A stretch of DNA of 64,000 bases from Oscillospiraceae bacterium (lineage in GTDB: Bacteria; Bacillota; Clostridia; Lachnospirales; Lachnospiraceae), in contig JAETOO010000011.1 in NCBI GenBank assembly GCA_021771715.1, forward strand, positions 1-64,000. Direction: 5' to 3'. The notes beneath the pieces are model-generated. The model was not told the origin of the DNA and ran no database searches. It worked only from the letters and a program-made list of their open reading frames with translations. Shown here piece by piece: positions 45,376-53,251 of this stretch (within the stretch, counting starts at the first letter, position 1; every line of letters begins with the position of its first letter). Made by a program: the position numbers and the translations under genes.

Positions 45376-46929
45376 TTACGCCCAGGACACTTCCGCGATA
45401 TTGAAGCCGCTGATCGTCAGCGCATACCCGGTAATCTTAGTGTTGTACGCCGCCAGCGCCTCCTCCTGGTACAGGTTGATCACCGGCAGATCCTCGATCA
45501 GAAGATCCTGCATCGTTCCGTACAGCTCCCCTCGCTTCGCCATGTCCATCTCGCCCTTTACCTGATCCAGAAGACTGTCCATCTCCGGATTGTTGTACCC
45601 TCTGTGGTACTGGACATTCGTGGAGCCGGTCGAGCGAAACATGCTCTCAAACCGCGCGTACGGCTCGCTGTTCGGGAACGACTGCATCGCCAGTCCCAGG
45701 TCGAACTCGCCCTTCTCCCACAGCTCATACACCGCATTTTCCTCCAGCACCGTGATCTCTGTGTCAATTCCGATCTCGCCAAGCACCGCCTGGATATACT
45801 CTGCCTCCGCCTTGAACGGGTAGCGGTCAAGATCCTTTGTGCGCATCAAAAAGCCCAGCTTCAACCGCTCGCCGCCGAGGACCTCCTCGGCCAGCTTCCT
45901 GGCCTCCTCCAGATTGTAGTCGATCGCCTCTTCCTTGTAGAACGGGCAGGTGCTGGTCAGCCAGTTGGAGGATGCCTGACCGTAGCCGTTGTACAGCTGA
46001 TCCACGATCGCGCTGCGGTCGATCGCCATGCTGATCGCCCTGCGCAGCCGCACGTCGGAAAGTGGCTCTTTCTCCATGTTGATCTGGATGTGGTGCGTCT
46101 TGTTTGTCACGCAGGAGGTCACAGCAAAGCGCTCATCCTGCACCAGCTCCTTCGCCAGGTTCGGCTGAATCGCGCCGATATCCATCACCGCCATGATCTC
46201 CTCCGACTTCAGCGCGGAAATCTTCGTGTTGGCATCCGGGATCGTGCGGCAGCGGATCGCTCTCGCCTTCGCCTTCTCGCCCCAGTAATCCTCGAAACGC
46301 TCTACCAGACAATACTCGTCCTTCTTGTACTCCTTCAGCACGAACGGGCCGGTCCCGATGGCATCCTTCACGAAATTGCCATCCTCCCCGAAGCACTCCG
46401 GCTGGAAAATCGGCGTGCCGTAATTCATCATGTTGTAGTCCAGCGTCGGCACCGCGGACTCAAACGTCAGTTTTATCGTGTAATCGTCCGTCTTCTCCAC
46501 ACCGGTCAGCCCCGGGAACGTGTTATCCACATTGATTCCGTTGAACTCCGAGGAGAACGGGCCCTTCTTCCAGCGGTCGAAATTCGCCAGCACCGCATCC
46601 GCATTGAACGTGGAGCCGTCATGGAACAGGACGCCCTCTCTGAGCTTGAACGTCCACTCGGTCGCCTCCGCATTGCTGCTCCACTCGGTCGCCAGCGCCG
46701 GGGCCGGAGCCCCTGTCTCATCCATCGTCACCAGCGGCTCCCACACGCCCATGTTCTGCGAGATAAACACCGCATCCTCGTAGCTTCTCACCTGGTCGCG
46801 GTGAGCGGCGAACACAATCTCCTCCTCCTGGGCACCTTCCTCTGCCAGCGCCGGGATACACATGGCCATCGCCAGGAACACGGTGCAAAGCAGCACATAC
46901 AACCAGTTACTTCTGCTGTTTGTTCTCAT
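45376..46929 (-). CDS. Opp/Nik-type ABC transporter solute-binding protein (SBP_bac_5)
   Basis: About 517 residues. The signal peptide spans ~10-33 and ends in PALAEEG. A Cys lies in the hydrophobic segment (AMAMC), but a normal lipobox is not obvious. The mature protein shows the family 5 pattern LREGVLFHDGSTFNADAVLANFDRW, GTGPFVLKEYKKDEYCLVER and LRRAISMAIDRSAIVDQLYNG. AAGGAGG sets ATG 46929. It lies downstream of a cobalamin riboswitch and terminator, so the ligand is probably cobalt, a cobalt chelate or a corrinoid rather than a dietary peptide. Confidence 0.9.
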   Translation of the reverse strand: MRTNSRSNWLYVLLCTVFLAMAMCIPALAEEGAQEEEIVFAAHRDQVRSYEDAVFISQNMGVWEPLVTMDETGAPAPALATEWSSNAEATEWTFKLREGVLFHDGSTFNADAVLANFDRWKKGPFSSEFNGINVDNTFPGLTGVEKTDDYTIKLTFESAVPTLDYNMMNYGTPIFQPECFGEDGNFVKDAIGTGPFVLKEYKKDEYCLVERFEDYWGEKAKARAIRCRTIPDANTKISALKSEEIMAVMDIGAIQPNLAKELVQDERFAVTSCVTNKTHHIQINMEKEPLSDVRLRRAISMAIDRSAIVDQLYNGYGQASSNWLTSTCPFYKEEAIDYNLEEARKLAEEVLGGERLKLGFLMRTKDLDRYPFKAEAEYIQAVLGEIGIDTEITVLEENAVYELWEKGEFDLGLAMQSFPNSEPYARFESMFRSTGSTNVQYHRGYNNPEMDSLLDQVKGEMDMAKRGELYGTMQDLLIEDLPVINLYQEEALAAYNTKITGYALTISGFNIAEVSWA

Positions 46930-47122
46930 ACGCTTCCTCCTTATGGTTTTGATTTCACAGCCTGAAACATCACGGTCTCTCCGGCAGAAACTTCTGGCGT
47001 CAGCCATTCCTGCACCTGTCCGGACGCGTTACTGTTCACAGCCCTGCCGGACGCGAACAATCACACAAGTCTTCTGTCCTGCAGAGAACGAGATTGCACA
47101 CCTCATAAACATCCTGCGGAAC

Positions 47123-47146
47123 AAAAAAACCGCCCTCGCCAGGCGG
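47123..47146 (-). terminator. Terminator of the cobalamin riboswitch
   Basis: The minus strand reads CCGCC-TGGCGAG-GGCGG followed by seven T. It lies between the riboswitch and the binding-protein start. It is the likely OFF switch when B12 is bound. Confidence 0.85.
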
Positions 47147-47219
47147 TATAGGAGCAAACGATATGAAAAGTCAACGGACCTGTCATTCTGCCTCTTTCCC
47201 ACCGAAAGATCGCGTGAAT

Positions 47220-47396
47220 AAACTTCCCTGGCAGGTCTCCTGGCTCGGCTTCGTCCCTTCATCCGCCTTACCGGCCGTGCGGCCAGTGGCATATCTGGAT
47301 GTCAGTCCACCTTACAGTAGCGGGGGCTGCTACAGCATCTCACTGTATTCCCTTTTCAGACGCGCCCCGCCGTCCGGCGAAACGCATCACCAAAGA
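47220..47396 (-). promoter_or_regulatory. Cobalamin riboswitch
   Basis: On the minus strand the leader has, in order, GGTGATGCG, a GGGAA segment, GCAGCCCCCGCTACTGTAAG, GCCACTGG, and the B12 box AGCCAGGAGACCTGCC (47231-47246). These are the conserved elements of the adenosylcobalamin riboswitch. It precedes the ABC importer genes and is followed by a terminator, so it should shut the importer off when cobalamin is plentiful. Confidence 0.93.
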
Positions 47397-47411
47397 AGTA
47401 TCTGTAAGGGC

Positions 47412-47440
47412 AGTATAGCCCACTGCCCTTGATTTGTCAA
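47412..47440 (-). promoter_or_regulatory. Promoter of the riboswitch/ABC importer operon
   Basis: TTGACA (47435-47440) and TATACT (47412-47417) on the minus strand, spacer 17 bp, with the riboswitch starting about 15-20 nt downstream. It overlaps the space just after the XRE gene stop. Confidence 0.85.
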
Positions 47441-47443
47441 TAT

Positions 47444-47638
47444 TCAATCCTCCCAGAACAGCTCGTCGAGGGTTTTGTGCAACGTGTGGCAGATCGCCAG
47501 GCACAGCCGGATCGTCGGGTTGTAATCCCCCTTCTCGATCGCGTTGATCGTCTGGCGGGAGACGCCCACCGCGTCCGCGAGCTCCTGCTGGGAGAGGTCG
47601 AGCGCGGCGCGCGCCGATTTCAGTCTCAGATTCTTCAT
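47444..47638 (-). CDS. Small XRE-family transcriptional regulator
   Basis: 64 residues forming one helix-turn-helix domain (KSARAALDLSQQELADAVGV, then SRQTINAIEKG and DYNPTIRLCLAICHTL), of the type often paired with a membrane protein gene. GGGGAGGAG sets ATG 47638; a GTG two codons earlier overlaps the previous stop. It is probably a repressor of its own two-gene operon. Confidence 0.9.
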   Translation of the reverse strand: MKNLRLKSARAALDLSQQELADAVGVSRQTINAIEKGDYNPTIRLCLAICHTLHKTLDELFWED

Positions 47639-47640
47639 GC

Positions 47641-48186
47641 TCACTCCTCCCCGTCCGAAGTGCCCCGGAGCCGTTTCAGCAGCATCGCAAAAAAGATGAT
47701 CAGGAACAGAATCCCGCAGAGCAGGTTCATGCTGTCAAAGGTCAGAACCCCGTTCACCACCACATCTCCCTCCAGCAGCCGGAACACACCGAGCAGCAGA
47801 TTGAATCCGGCAACCACCGCAAACGCCACCAGGACACGCGTCCGGTTCTCATTCAGAGAGAAATACGCATCCTTCCAGATACAGTACACAATCTGCACGA
47901 CCATCCCGAGCACGATCAGAATCATCATCACCGCAGCCGGCTCCGCGGGCACCTCGAACCCAGCGGCACACAGCAGCGCATACAGGAAATCGCCGATCAG
48001 GAAGGTGAAAAAGCCATACTTGTACCCTTTCCCGCGGGCCTCTGTCTGCCGCTCGTCATACCTGCACTTCATCCTCCCGTCTGTCTTCGTCACCTTCAGC
48101 AAGACTGCCACCAGCAACAGCCCGACAAACACTCCGCAAAGCATCCCCATAATATAATATTTGTTCATCCTTTTTTCGGCTGCCAT
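47641..48186 (-). CDS. Membrane protein of unknown function, XRE partner
   Basis: About 181 residues with four or five hydrophobic helices (around MGMLCGVFVGLLLVAVLL, FFTFLIGDFLYALLCAAGF, VMMILIVLGMVVQIVYCI, VAFAVVAGFNLLLGVF and LLCGILFLIIFFAMLL). DERQTEARGKGYKY in the first cytoplasmic loop resembles the DERQ...GKAY loop of small membrane proteins encoded with XRE regulators. The start is uncertain: ATG 48186 has AAGGAGG 17 nt away, and ATG 48168 lacks a spaced site. It overlaps the XRE gene. Confidence 0.7.
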   Translation of the reverse strand: MAAEKRMNKYYIMGMLCGVFVGLLLVAVLLKVTKTDGRMKCRYDERQTEARGKGYKYGFFTFLIGDFLYALLCAAGFEVPAEPAAVMMILIVLGMVVQIVYCIWKDAYFSLNENRTRVLVAFAVVAGFNLLLGVFRLLEGDVVVNGVLTFDSMNLLCGILFLIIFFAMLLKRLRGTSDGEE

Positions 48187-48557
48187 CCACTCTGCAGCCG
48201 CTCCTCCTTTCCTGCCTGCCCGGCACTCTGCGCTGCAGGACGAAACCCGGCGTTCCGGTTTCTTCTGTGCGCTTCTCTTTAGGTACATAGTAGCACTCAG
48301 TTTCCATTTTGTCAAATATATTTTACAAATTATCCTGTTTATTTTATAAATAGTCGCATAGGATTTCGTCGCGAAATAGGAAACCGGAAAGCAGGATTTC
48401 ATCGGGAGCTGAATGGAGAACTGGAAGGTGAGTTTTTATCGCAACCCAAATGGAGAACCAAAAACAAAGCGGCGGCATGCTGCCAAGGCTGAAAAAGCGC
48501 ACACACGTCTCGAAGTGCATAAATCACAGCGCGGAATACAAACGGTGAAAACAGCGA

Positions 48558-48648
48558 CAGAGGGTGTCGCAAAATGCGGTAAATCCACAATGACTGGTAG
48601 ATCGTATACCAGCAGTGGCGGTTGCCAGCAAATTTGCAACACCCTCTG
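48558..48648. repeat. Hairpin element, copy B
   Basis: CAGAGGGTGTCGCAAA (48558-48573) and TTTGCAACACCCTCTG (48633-48648) are terminal inverted repeats with one mismatch. Inside, GCGGTAAATCCACAATGACTGG resembles copy A at 14505-14601, with the CTGGTAG/TACCAG pair close to the loop. It lies between the lysC stop and the membrane-protein gene. The rest of the 474-bp gap at 48187-48660 shows no gene. Confidence 0.8.
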
Positions 48649-48660
48649 TAAACGTGTCGA

Positions 48661-49980
48661 TCAGAGCTGTGTCTGTACGAAAATATTGTAGATCGCGCGC
48701 ACAGCGTTCTCGAAGTCCTCGTTGCGCACGCCGATGATGATGTTCAGCTCGCTCGAGCCCTGGTCGATCATCTTGACATTGATCCGCGCATGGGACAGCG
48801 CTGCGAAGATCCGTCCCGCAGTACCGCGGTTCGCGCGCATGCCGCGTCCGACGACGGCGATCAGCGCGAGGCCGGACTCAAGGTCGAGCGTATCCGGCTG
48901 CACCGCGCGGTGGAGTCCTGAGATCACGCTCTGCTCCTTCTCCATAAACTCGGACTGATGGACGATGACCGTAAACGTGTCAATCCCCGACGGCACATGC
49001 TCGAACGAAATCCCGTTCTCCTCGAAGACCTGCAGCACCCGGCGTCCAAAACCAATCTCGGAGTTCATCATGTCCTTCTCGATGTTGATCGCGCAGAAGC
49101 CCTTCTTCCCGGCAATGCCTGTGATCGTAAACCGCGGCTGGCGGCACGTGCTCTCGACGATCAGCGTGCCCGGATCCTGCGGCCGGTTGGTGTTCTTGAT
49201 ATTGATCGGGATGCCCTCCTTGCGCAGCGGAAAGATCGCGTCCGCGTGCAGCACCGTCGCGCCCATGTAGGACAGCTCCCTCAGCTCCCGGTACGTGATC
49301 GTCTCGATCGTCTCCGGGTTCGGCACAATGTGCGGATCCGTCACGAGGAAGCCCGACACATCCGTCCAGTTCTCATACAGGTCGGCGTGCACGGCGCGCG
49401 CCACAATCGAGCCTGTGATATCGGAGCCGCCTCTTGAAAAGGTCTTGATGCTGCCGTCCGGCATCACACCGTAAAAGCCCGGGATGACTGCGCGCTCCAC
49501 GCCGGCAAGCCGCGCTCTCATGCGGTCGTTCGTCTTCTCGCCGTCGAACACGCCGTCCTCGTCGAAGCAGATCACCTCCGCCGCATCGATAAACTCGTAT
49601 TCCAGATAGGCTGCCAGCACGATTCCGTTCAGATACTCGCCGCGCGACGCCGCATAATCGCTGCCCGCGTGCTGCTCAAACTGCGTCCGGATCGTCGCGA
49701 ACTGCTCATCCAGAGACAGATCCAGCCCAAGACCGTCGATGATCTCCTGGTACCGCTCCTGGATCGCCGCAATCTTCCCGGCAAGCGCAGCCGCATCTCC
49801 CGCCGCGCTGTAGCAGTCGTACAGCATATCCGTGACCTTCGTATCGCCCGAGTTGCGCTTGCCCGGCGCCGACGGCACCACATATCTGCGATCCTTGTCT
49901 GCATGGATGATCTCGCTCACCTTGCGGAACTGCTCCGCACTCGCCAGCGAGCTCCCGCCAAACTTTACTACCTTTTTCAT
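48661..49980 (-). CDS. lysC: Aspartate kinase
   Basis: A 439-residue enzyme that phosphorylates L-aspartate, the first step of lysine, threonine and methionine synthesis. The N-terminal KVVKFGGSSLASAEQFRKV is the kinase signature, FSRGGSDITGSIVAR binds substrate, and two C-terminal ACT domains (INIEKDMMNSEIGF..., LALIAVVGRGMR...) carry feedback sites. GGAGGAG sets ATG 49980. It is last in a dapA-dapB-lysC set and also has its own promoter, so it can be made apart from the lysine riboswitch. Confidence 0.95.
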   Translation of the reverse strand: MKKVVKFGGSSLASAEQFRKVSEIIHADKDRRYVVPSAPGKRNSGDTKVTDMLYDCYSAAGDAAALAGKIAAIQERYQEIIDGLGLDLSLDEQFATIRTQFEQHAGSDYAASRGEYLNGIVLAAYLEYEFIDAAEVICFDEDGVFDGEKTNDRMRARLAGVERAVIPGFYGVMPDGSIKTFSRGGSDITGSIVARAVHADLYENWTDVSGFLVTDPHIVPNPETIETITYRELRELSYMGATVLHADAIFPLRKEGIPINIKNTNRPQDPGTLIVESTCRQPRFTITGIAGKKGFCAINIEKDMMNSEIGFGRRVLQVFEENGISFEHVPSGIDTFTVIVHQSEFMEKEQSVISGLHRAVQPDTLDLESGLALIAVVGRGMRANRGTAGRIFAALSHARINVKMIDQGSSELNIIIGVRNEDFENAVRAIYNIFVQTQL

Positions 49981-50023
49981 CTGAAGCTCCTCCGATTTCT
50001 CTTTTTCCATACTCCTCATATCC

Positions 50024-50066
50024 GCAAGGCAGCCCGCCGAACTATTGATCCGGCCGGCTGCCTTGC
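50024..50066 (-). other. Stem-loop at the 5' end of the lysC transcript
   Basis: GCAAGGCAGCC (50024-50034) pairs perfectly with GGCTGCCTTGC (50056-50066), loop 21 nt. It begins almost exactly at the expected transcription start and has no T run, so it is more likely a 5' stabilising structure than a terminator. Confidence 0.7.
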
Positions 50067-50071
50067 AGGTC

Positions 50072-50100
50072 ATTGTACTCTAATCTCTCTTTTTTGTAAA
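50072..50100 (-). promoter_or_regulatory. Internal promoter for lysC
   Basis: TTTACA (50095-50100) and TACAAT (50072-50077) on the minus strand with a 17-bp spacer, just past the dapB stop. Confidence 0.75.
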
Positions 50101-50104
50101 GATG

Positions 50105-50860
50105 CTAAATGATCACATCCTGCATATCGTAGAAGCCCGCCGGCTTTCCGGCCAGGAACTTGGCGGCCTGCACCGCGCCCTTGGCAAAAATGCTGCGGGA
50201 GTACGCCGTGTGCTTGAACTCGATCACCTCGTCGAGCCCGGCAAAGATCACCTCGTGCTCGCCGACGATGCTTCCGCCGCGCACTGCGCTGATCCCGATC
50301 TCCTTCGGGTCCCTGCCCTGGCGGCGCTGGCTGCGGTCAAACGTGTAGGTGTACGCCTGGTCCATCGCCTCATTGATGCTGTCCGCCATCGCAAGCGCCG
50401 TACCGCTGGGCGCATCCACCTTCCGGTTGTGGTGCTTCTCGACAATCTCGATATCGAAGCCCGCCGGCGCCAGCGTCTTCGCCGCGGACTGCAGCAGCTT
50501 AAGGAGCATATTGATCCCAAGCGACATGTTTGCAGACTTCATCACGGCGGTCCTGTCGGCCGCCGCCCGGATCTGCGCCATCTGCTCCTCGCTGTAGCCG
50601 GTCGTGCACAGAATCACCGGGAGCCGGTGCGCGCAGCCGTACTCCAGAATCGCGTCCAGCACCCTCGGCGAGGAGAAATCAATCAGCGCATCCGCCTCGA
50701 CCGCGCAGTCCGCGAGATTCGCGAACACCGGGTAGCTGCCGCTCCCCTCTCCCGCCAGATCCACGCCTGCCACGATCTCCGCGTCCGGATCCGCCGCCAC
50801 AATCTCCGTCACCACATGACCCATATGTCCATTGCATCCGCATAGTATAATTCGTACCAT
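50105..50860 (-). CDS. dapB: 4-hydroxy-tetrahydrodipicolinate reductase
   Basis: A 251-residue NAD(P)H-dependent reductase in the diaminopimelate/lysine pathway. GCNGHMGHVV near the N terminus binds nucleotide. The catalytic region is VEKHHNRKVDAPSGTA (His and Lys of the E[KR]HHxxKxDxPSGTA motif). The frame is open from 50911, but AGAAAGGA places the start at ATG 50860. It lies between dapA and lysC. Its product feeds cell-wall peptidoglycan, lysine and, in spores, dipicolinate. Confidence 0.95.
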   Translation of the reverse strand: MVRIILCGCNGHMGHVVTEIVAADPDAEIVAGVDLAGEGSGSYPVFANLADCAVEADALIDFSSPRVLDAILEYGCAHRLPVILCTTGYSEEQMAQIRAAADRTAVMKSANMSLGINMLLKLLQSAAKTLAPAGFDIEIVEKHHNRKVDAPSGTALAMADSINEAMDQAYTYTFDRSQRRQGRDPKEIGISAVRGGSIVGEHEVIFAGLDEVIEFKHTAYSRSIFAKGAVQAAKFLAGKPAGFYDMQDVII

Positions 50861-50883
50861 ATTTTTTCCTTTCTCCGATCCGT

Positions 50884-51107
50884 CAGATATCCGATACACC
50901 GGCTCCTTCATTTCTCAGATATCTTATACGCCAACTGCTTTATATCACGGATATCTTATACGCTAACTGCTTCATCTCACAGATATCCCACACGCCAACT
51001 GCCTCGTCTCACAGCTATCCCGCACGCCAACTGCCTCGTCTCACAGATATCCCGCACGCCAACTGCCTCGTCTCACAGATATCTTGTATACCGGCTGCCA
51101 CAGATCA
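50884..51107. repeat. Tandem repeat, 7 x 32 bp
   Basis: CAGATATC-led units start at 50884 and then every 32 bp up to 51076, ending at 51107, nine bases from the dapA stop. The middle copies are nearly identical and the outer ones are more diverged. No unique spacers occur between units, so it is not a CRISPR array. Confidence 0.95.
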
Positions 51108-51115
51108 GGCATCTT

Positions 51116-52000
51116 CTACAACAGCCCGTAAGCCTCCATCGCCTTCCTCAGCCGCGCCTCGTTCGCCTCCTCCATCTCGCACAGCGGTGCGCGCAGCGGG
51201 CCGGCCTCCTTGCCGAGCAGGTTCAGCGCCGTCTTGACCGGGATCGGGTTCACCTCGCAGAACAGCGCGTCGACCAGGTCGATCGCCTCGAGCTGCAGAC
51301 GGCAGCTGCGCTTCACATCTCCCTCCAGGTAGGAGGCCACGATCTCATGCGTCTTCTCCGGCGCCACATTCGAGAGCACCGAGATCACACCGCAGCCGCC
51401 GAGCGCCATGATCGGCACAATCTGGTCATCGTTTCCGGAGTACAGTTCAAAGTCCTCCCCCGCCAGGCTCATCAGCTTCGCTACCTGGGAGATATTGCCC
51501 GTCGCTTCCTTCACTCCGACGATGTTCTCCACGTGCTCCACGAGCCAGACGATCGTCTCCGGCAGCAGATTGCAGCCCGTGCGGCCCGGCACATTGTAGA
51601 GAATCACCGGCAGCTTCACCGAATTGGCGATCGTCGAGAAGTGCAGCTTGAGCCCCTTCTGCGTCGCCTTATTGTAGTACGGCGTCACCAGAAGCAGCGC
51701 ATCCGCGCCGTACTTTTCCGCCTCCTGCGACAGGTAGACGGCCGTCTCCGTACAGTTCGAGCCCGTGCCGGCGATCACCGGAATCCGGTGGTTGATCTTC
51801 TCCACCGCATACTTGATCACATCCAGATGCTCCTCATGGGACAGCGTCGACGCCTCCCCGGTCGTACCGCAGATAATGATCGCGTCCGTACCGCGCGCGA
51901 CCTGCTCCTCGAGAAGTTCCCCGAGCTTATCATAATTGACTTCCTTGTTCTCATACATCGGCGTCACGATCGCGACGCCTGCTCCCTTAAAAACTGACAT
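51116..52000 (-). CDS. dapA: 4-hydroxy-tetrahydrodipicolinate synthase
   Basis: A 294-residue TIM-barrel aldolase that condenses pyruvate with aspartate semialdehyde. GTTGEASTLSHEEH (~45) and the Schiff-base Lys in IVGVKEATGN (~162) are visible, along with LYNVPGRTGCNLL. AGGAGGG precedes the ATG. A lysine riboswitch and its terminator lie directly upstream, so transcription should fall when lysine is abundant. It is first of the dapA-dapB-lysC set. Confidence 0.96.
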   Translation of the reverse strand: MSVFKGAGVAIVTPMYENKEVNYDKLGELLEEQVARGTDAIIICGTTGEASTLSHEEHLDVIKYAVEKINHRIPVIAGTGSNCTETAVYLSQEAEKYGADALLLVTPYYNKATQKGLKLHFSTIANSVKLPVILYNVPGRTGCNLLPETIVWLVEHVENIVGVKEATGNISQVAKLMSLAGEDFELYSGNDDQIVPIMALGGCGVISVLSNVAPEKTHEIVASYLEGDVKRSCRLQLEAIDLVDALFCEVNPIPVKTALNLLGKEAGPLRAPLCEMEEANEARLRKAMEAYGLL

Positions 52001-52083
52001 CTCATACCCTCCTGTTATCCTGTAATATCACATATGCTACCCAGTGAAAAAGCTCCGGCTCCGCACAGAACCTCTCAGACGAG

Positions 52084-52109
52084 AAAAAGGGACTGTCTGC
52101 GGCAGTCCC
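52084..52109 (-). terminator. Terminator of the lysine riboswitch
   Basis: GGGACTG (52089-52095) pairs with CAGTCCC (52103-52109), followed on the minus strand by TTTTT. It lies between the aptamer and dapA. Confidence 0.9.
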
Positions 52110-52134
52110 AAAGAAATCGCACTCTTCTCTTTAA

Positions 52135-52300
52135 GATAGCCCTCCATCGAAATCCGATGACAGTCATATGGCTCTTCGCCATATGCCCAAGGCAGGCAGC
52201 TCCAGGCGCTGTCCCCTTTCGGCGCCTTCCCCTTTCCGCCTCCCTCGCCTGTGCCTGAACACATCCGAAGGTGTACTGATGAAACGCGCAACCTCTATCA
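52135..52300 (-). promoter_or_regulatory. Lysine riboswitch (L box)
   Basis: On the minus strand the leader reads GATAGAGGTTGCGCG, CATCAGTA, then GGCGGAAAGGGGAAGGCGCC and GAAAGG, CCTTGGGC with the GGCATATGGC/GCCATATGA hairpin, ACTGTCATCGG and GGAGGGCTATC. This is the conserved L-box order and its closing stem (GATAG with CTATC). A perfect promoter precedes it and an intrinsic terminator follows, so it controls dapA by attenuation. Confidence 0.93.
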
Positions 52301-52356
52301 CTGTTTTTGTTGTTCCGTTACCGTCCGGCTGGGAGCCGAACAGTAATGTTGTGCCT

Positions 52357-52385
52357 ACTATAGCACGCCCGAAAATGCTTGTCAA
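52357..52385 (-). promoter_or_regulatory. dapA promoter
   Basis: TTGACA (52380-52385) and TATAGT (52357-52362) on the minus strand, spacer 17 bp, about 55 bp before the L-box aptamer. Confidence 0.88.
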
Positions 52386-52445
52386 CCCATTTTCGAAACT
52401 CGCCGCATGCCGCCCCTGTCGCTCCCAAACGAAGAACCTCTCCGG

Positions 52446-52572
52446 ACATGACATCTGTATCGTTCACACGCCGGGAGTCTACCGGACACATCATCTGTAT
52501 CGTTCACACGCCGGGAGCCTACCGGACACATCATCTGTATCGTTCACACGCCGGAAGCCCACGCATGATCTC
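52446..52572. repeat. Tandem repeat, 3 x 40 bp, next to the cobO stop
   Basis: ATCTGTATCGTTCACACGCC occurs at 52453, 52493 and 52533 (period 40). The segment that runs into the end of the adenosyltransferase gene resembles a diverged fourth copy (GAACG.TA...GAT.ATG...GGCT.CCGG on the minus strand). With the riboswitch it fills most of the 573-bp gap at 52001-52573. Confidence 0.88.
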
Positions 52573-52573
52573 G

Positions 52574-53083
52574 CTACCGTTCCTCCGGCGCCGCGCGGTA
52601 CGGCGTCATGAGCTCTGTCACCTCGTTGACGTACGGCCACAGCTCCTCACAGCGGCAGTTTCCCGTCAGGTACAGCTCAATGTTCTCACTGGCCATGTCA
52701 ATCAGCCTGCGCAGATCCTCGATCGTGACGATCTCGCGATCGGTCAGCCCGAGAATCTCGTCAAGGATCAGCACGTCGCACTCCTCCGTCATCATCACCT
52801 TCCGCGCGAAATTCAACCCGTTTTTGATGTTCAGGTTCTCCTCCTCCTTCTCGCGGTCGGTCAGGCTCTCGTAATTCTCCGGAAACTTCTCAAAGCGGAA
52901 CAGCCGGATCTCCGGCTCCAGCCGCTTAAAAAACTCCTCCACATTTCCGGCCTGCTTCTCCTTCAGAAACTGGATCACGATCACACTTTTCCCGGCTCCT
53001 GCCTCCCGAAGACCTTTTCCGAGCGCAGCCGAGGTTTTTCCCATCCCTGCTCCACAGAAGATGTGTACATTTCTTTTTCCCAT
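52574..53083 (-). CDS. cobO: Cob(I)yrinic acid a,c-diamide adenosyltransferase family protein
   Basis: About 169 residues. The P-loop is CGAGMGKTSAALG (~9-21), compared with GNGKGKT in classical CobA/BtuR, and VLILDEILGLTDREIV is the Walker B region. The family adds the adenosyl group to corrinoids to make coenzyme B12. ATG 53083 is chosen from the family start; its GGTGGAG site is close to the ATG. The second Lys of GKGKT is Met here, so activity needs confirmation. A cobalamin-riboswitch importer lies 5 kb away. Confidence 0.85.
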   Translation of the reverse strand: MGKRNVHIFCGAGMGKTSAALGKGLREAGAGKSVIVIQFLKEKQAGNVEEFFKRLEPEIRLFRFEKFPENYESLTDREKEEENLNIKNGLNFARKVMMTEECDVLILDEILGLTDREIVTIEDLRRLIDMASENIELYLTGNCRCEELWPYVNEVTELMTPYRAAPEER

Positions 53084-53251
53084 TCTCCACCTCACCGTCT
53101 CTGCCAAACCAATCCATGCTTCCTCTCCGGCAGACACGCGCTTTCTGTTCTCTCAGTGATGGATGACATCACAACATTTTGATTCCCTGTCATTGTACTA
53201 CATTCTGATGCATATTTCAATTCAAAATACCGAGGAGGGGCTGAACTGTTG

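Noticed and set aside
42149-47007. Simple oligopeptide transporter label for the Opp-type operon
   Set aside because: The cobalamin riboswitch upstream argues for cobalt or corrinoid uptake, so the peptide label was not used as the functional call.
50884-51107. CRISPR array (regular 32-bp period)
   Set aside because: The whole period is repeat; there are no unique spacers and no cas genes.
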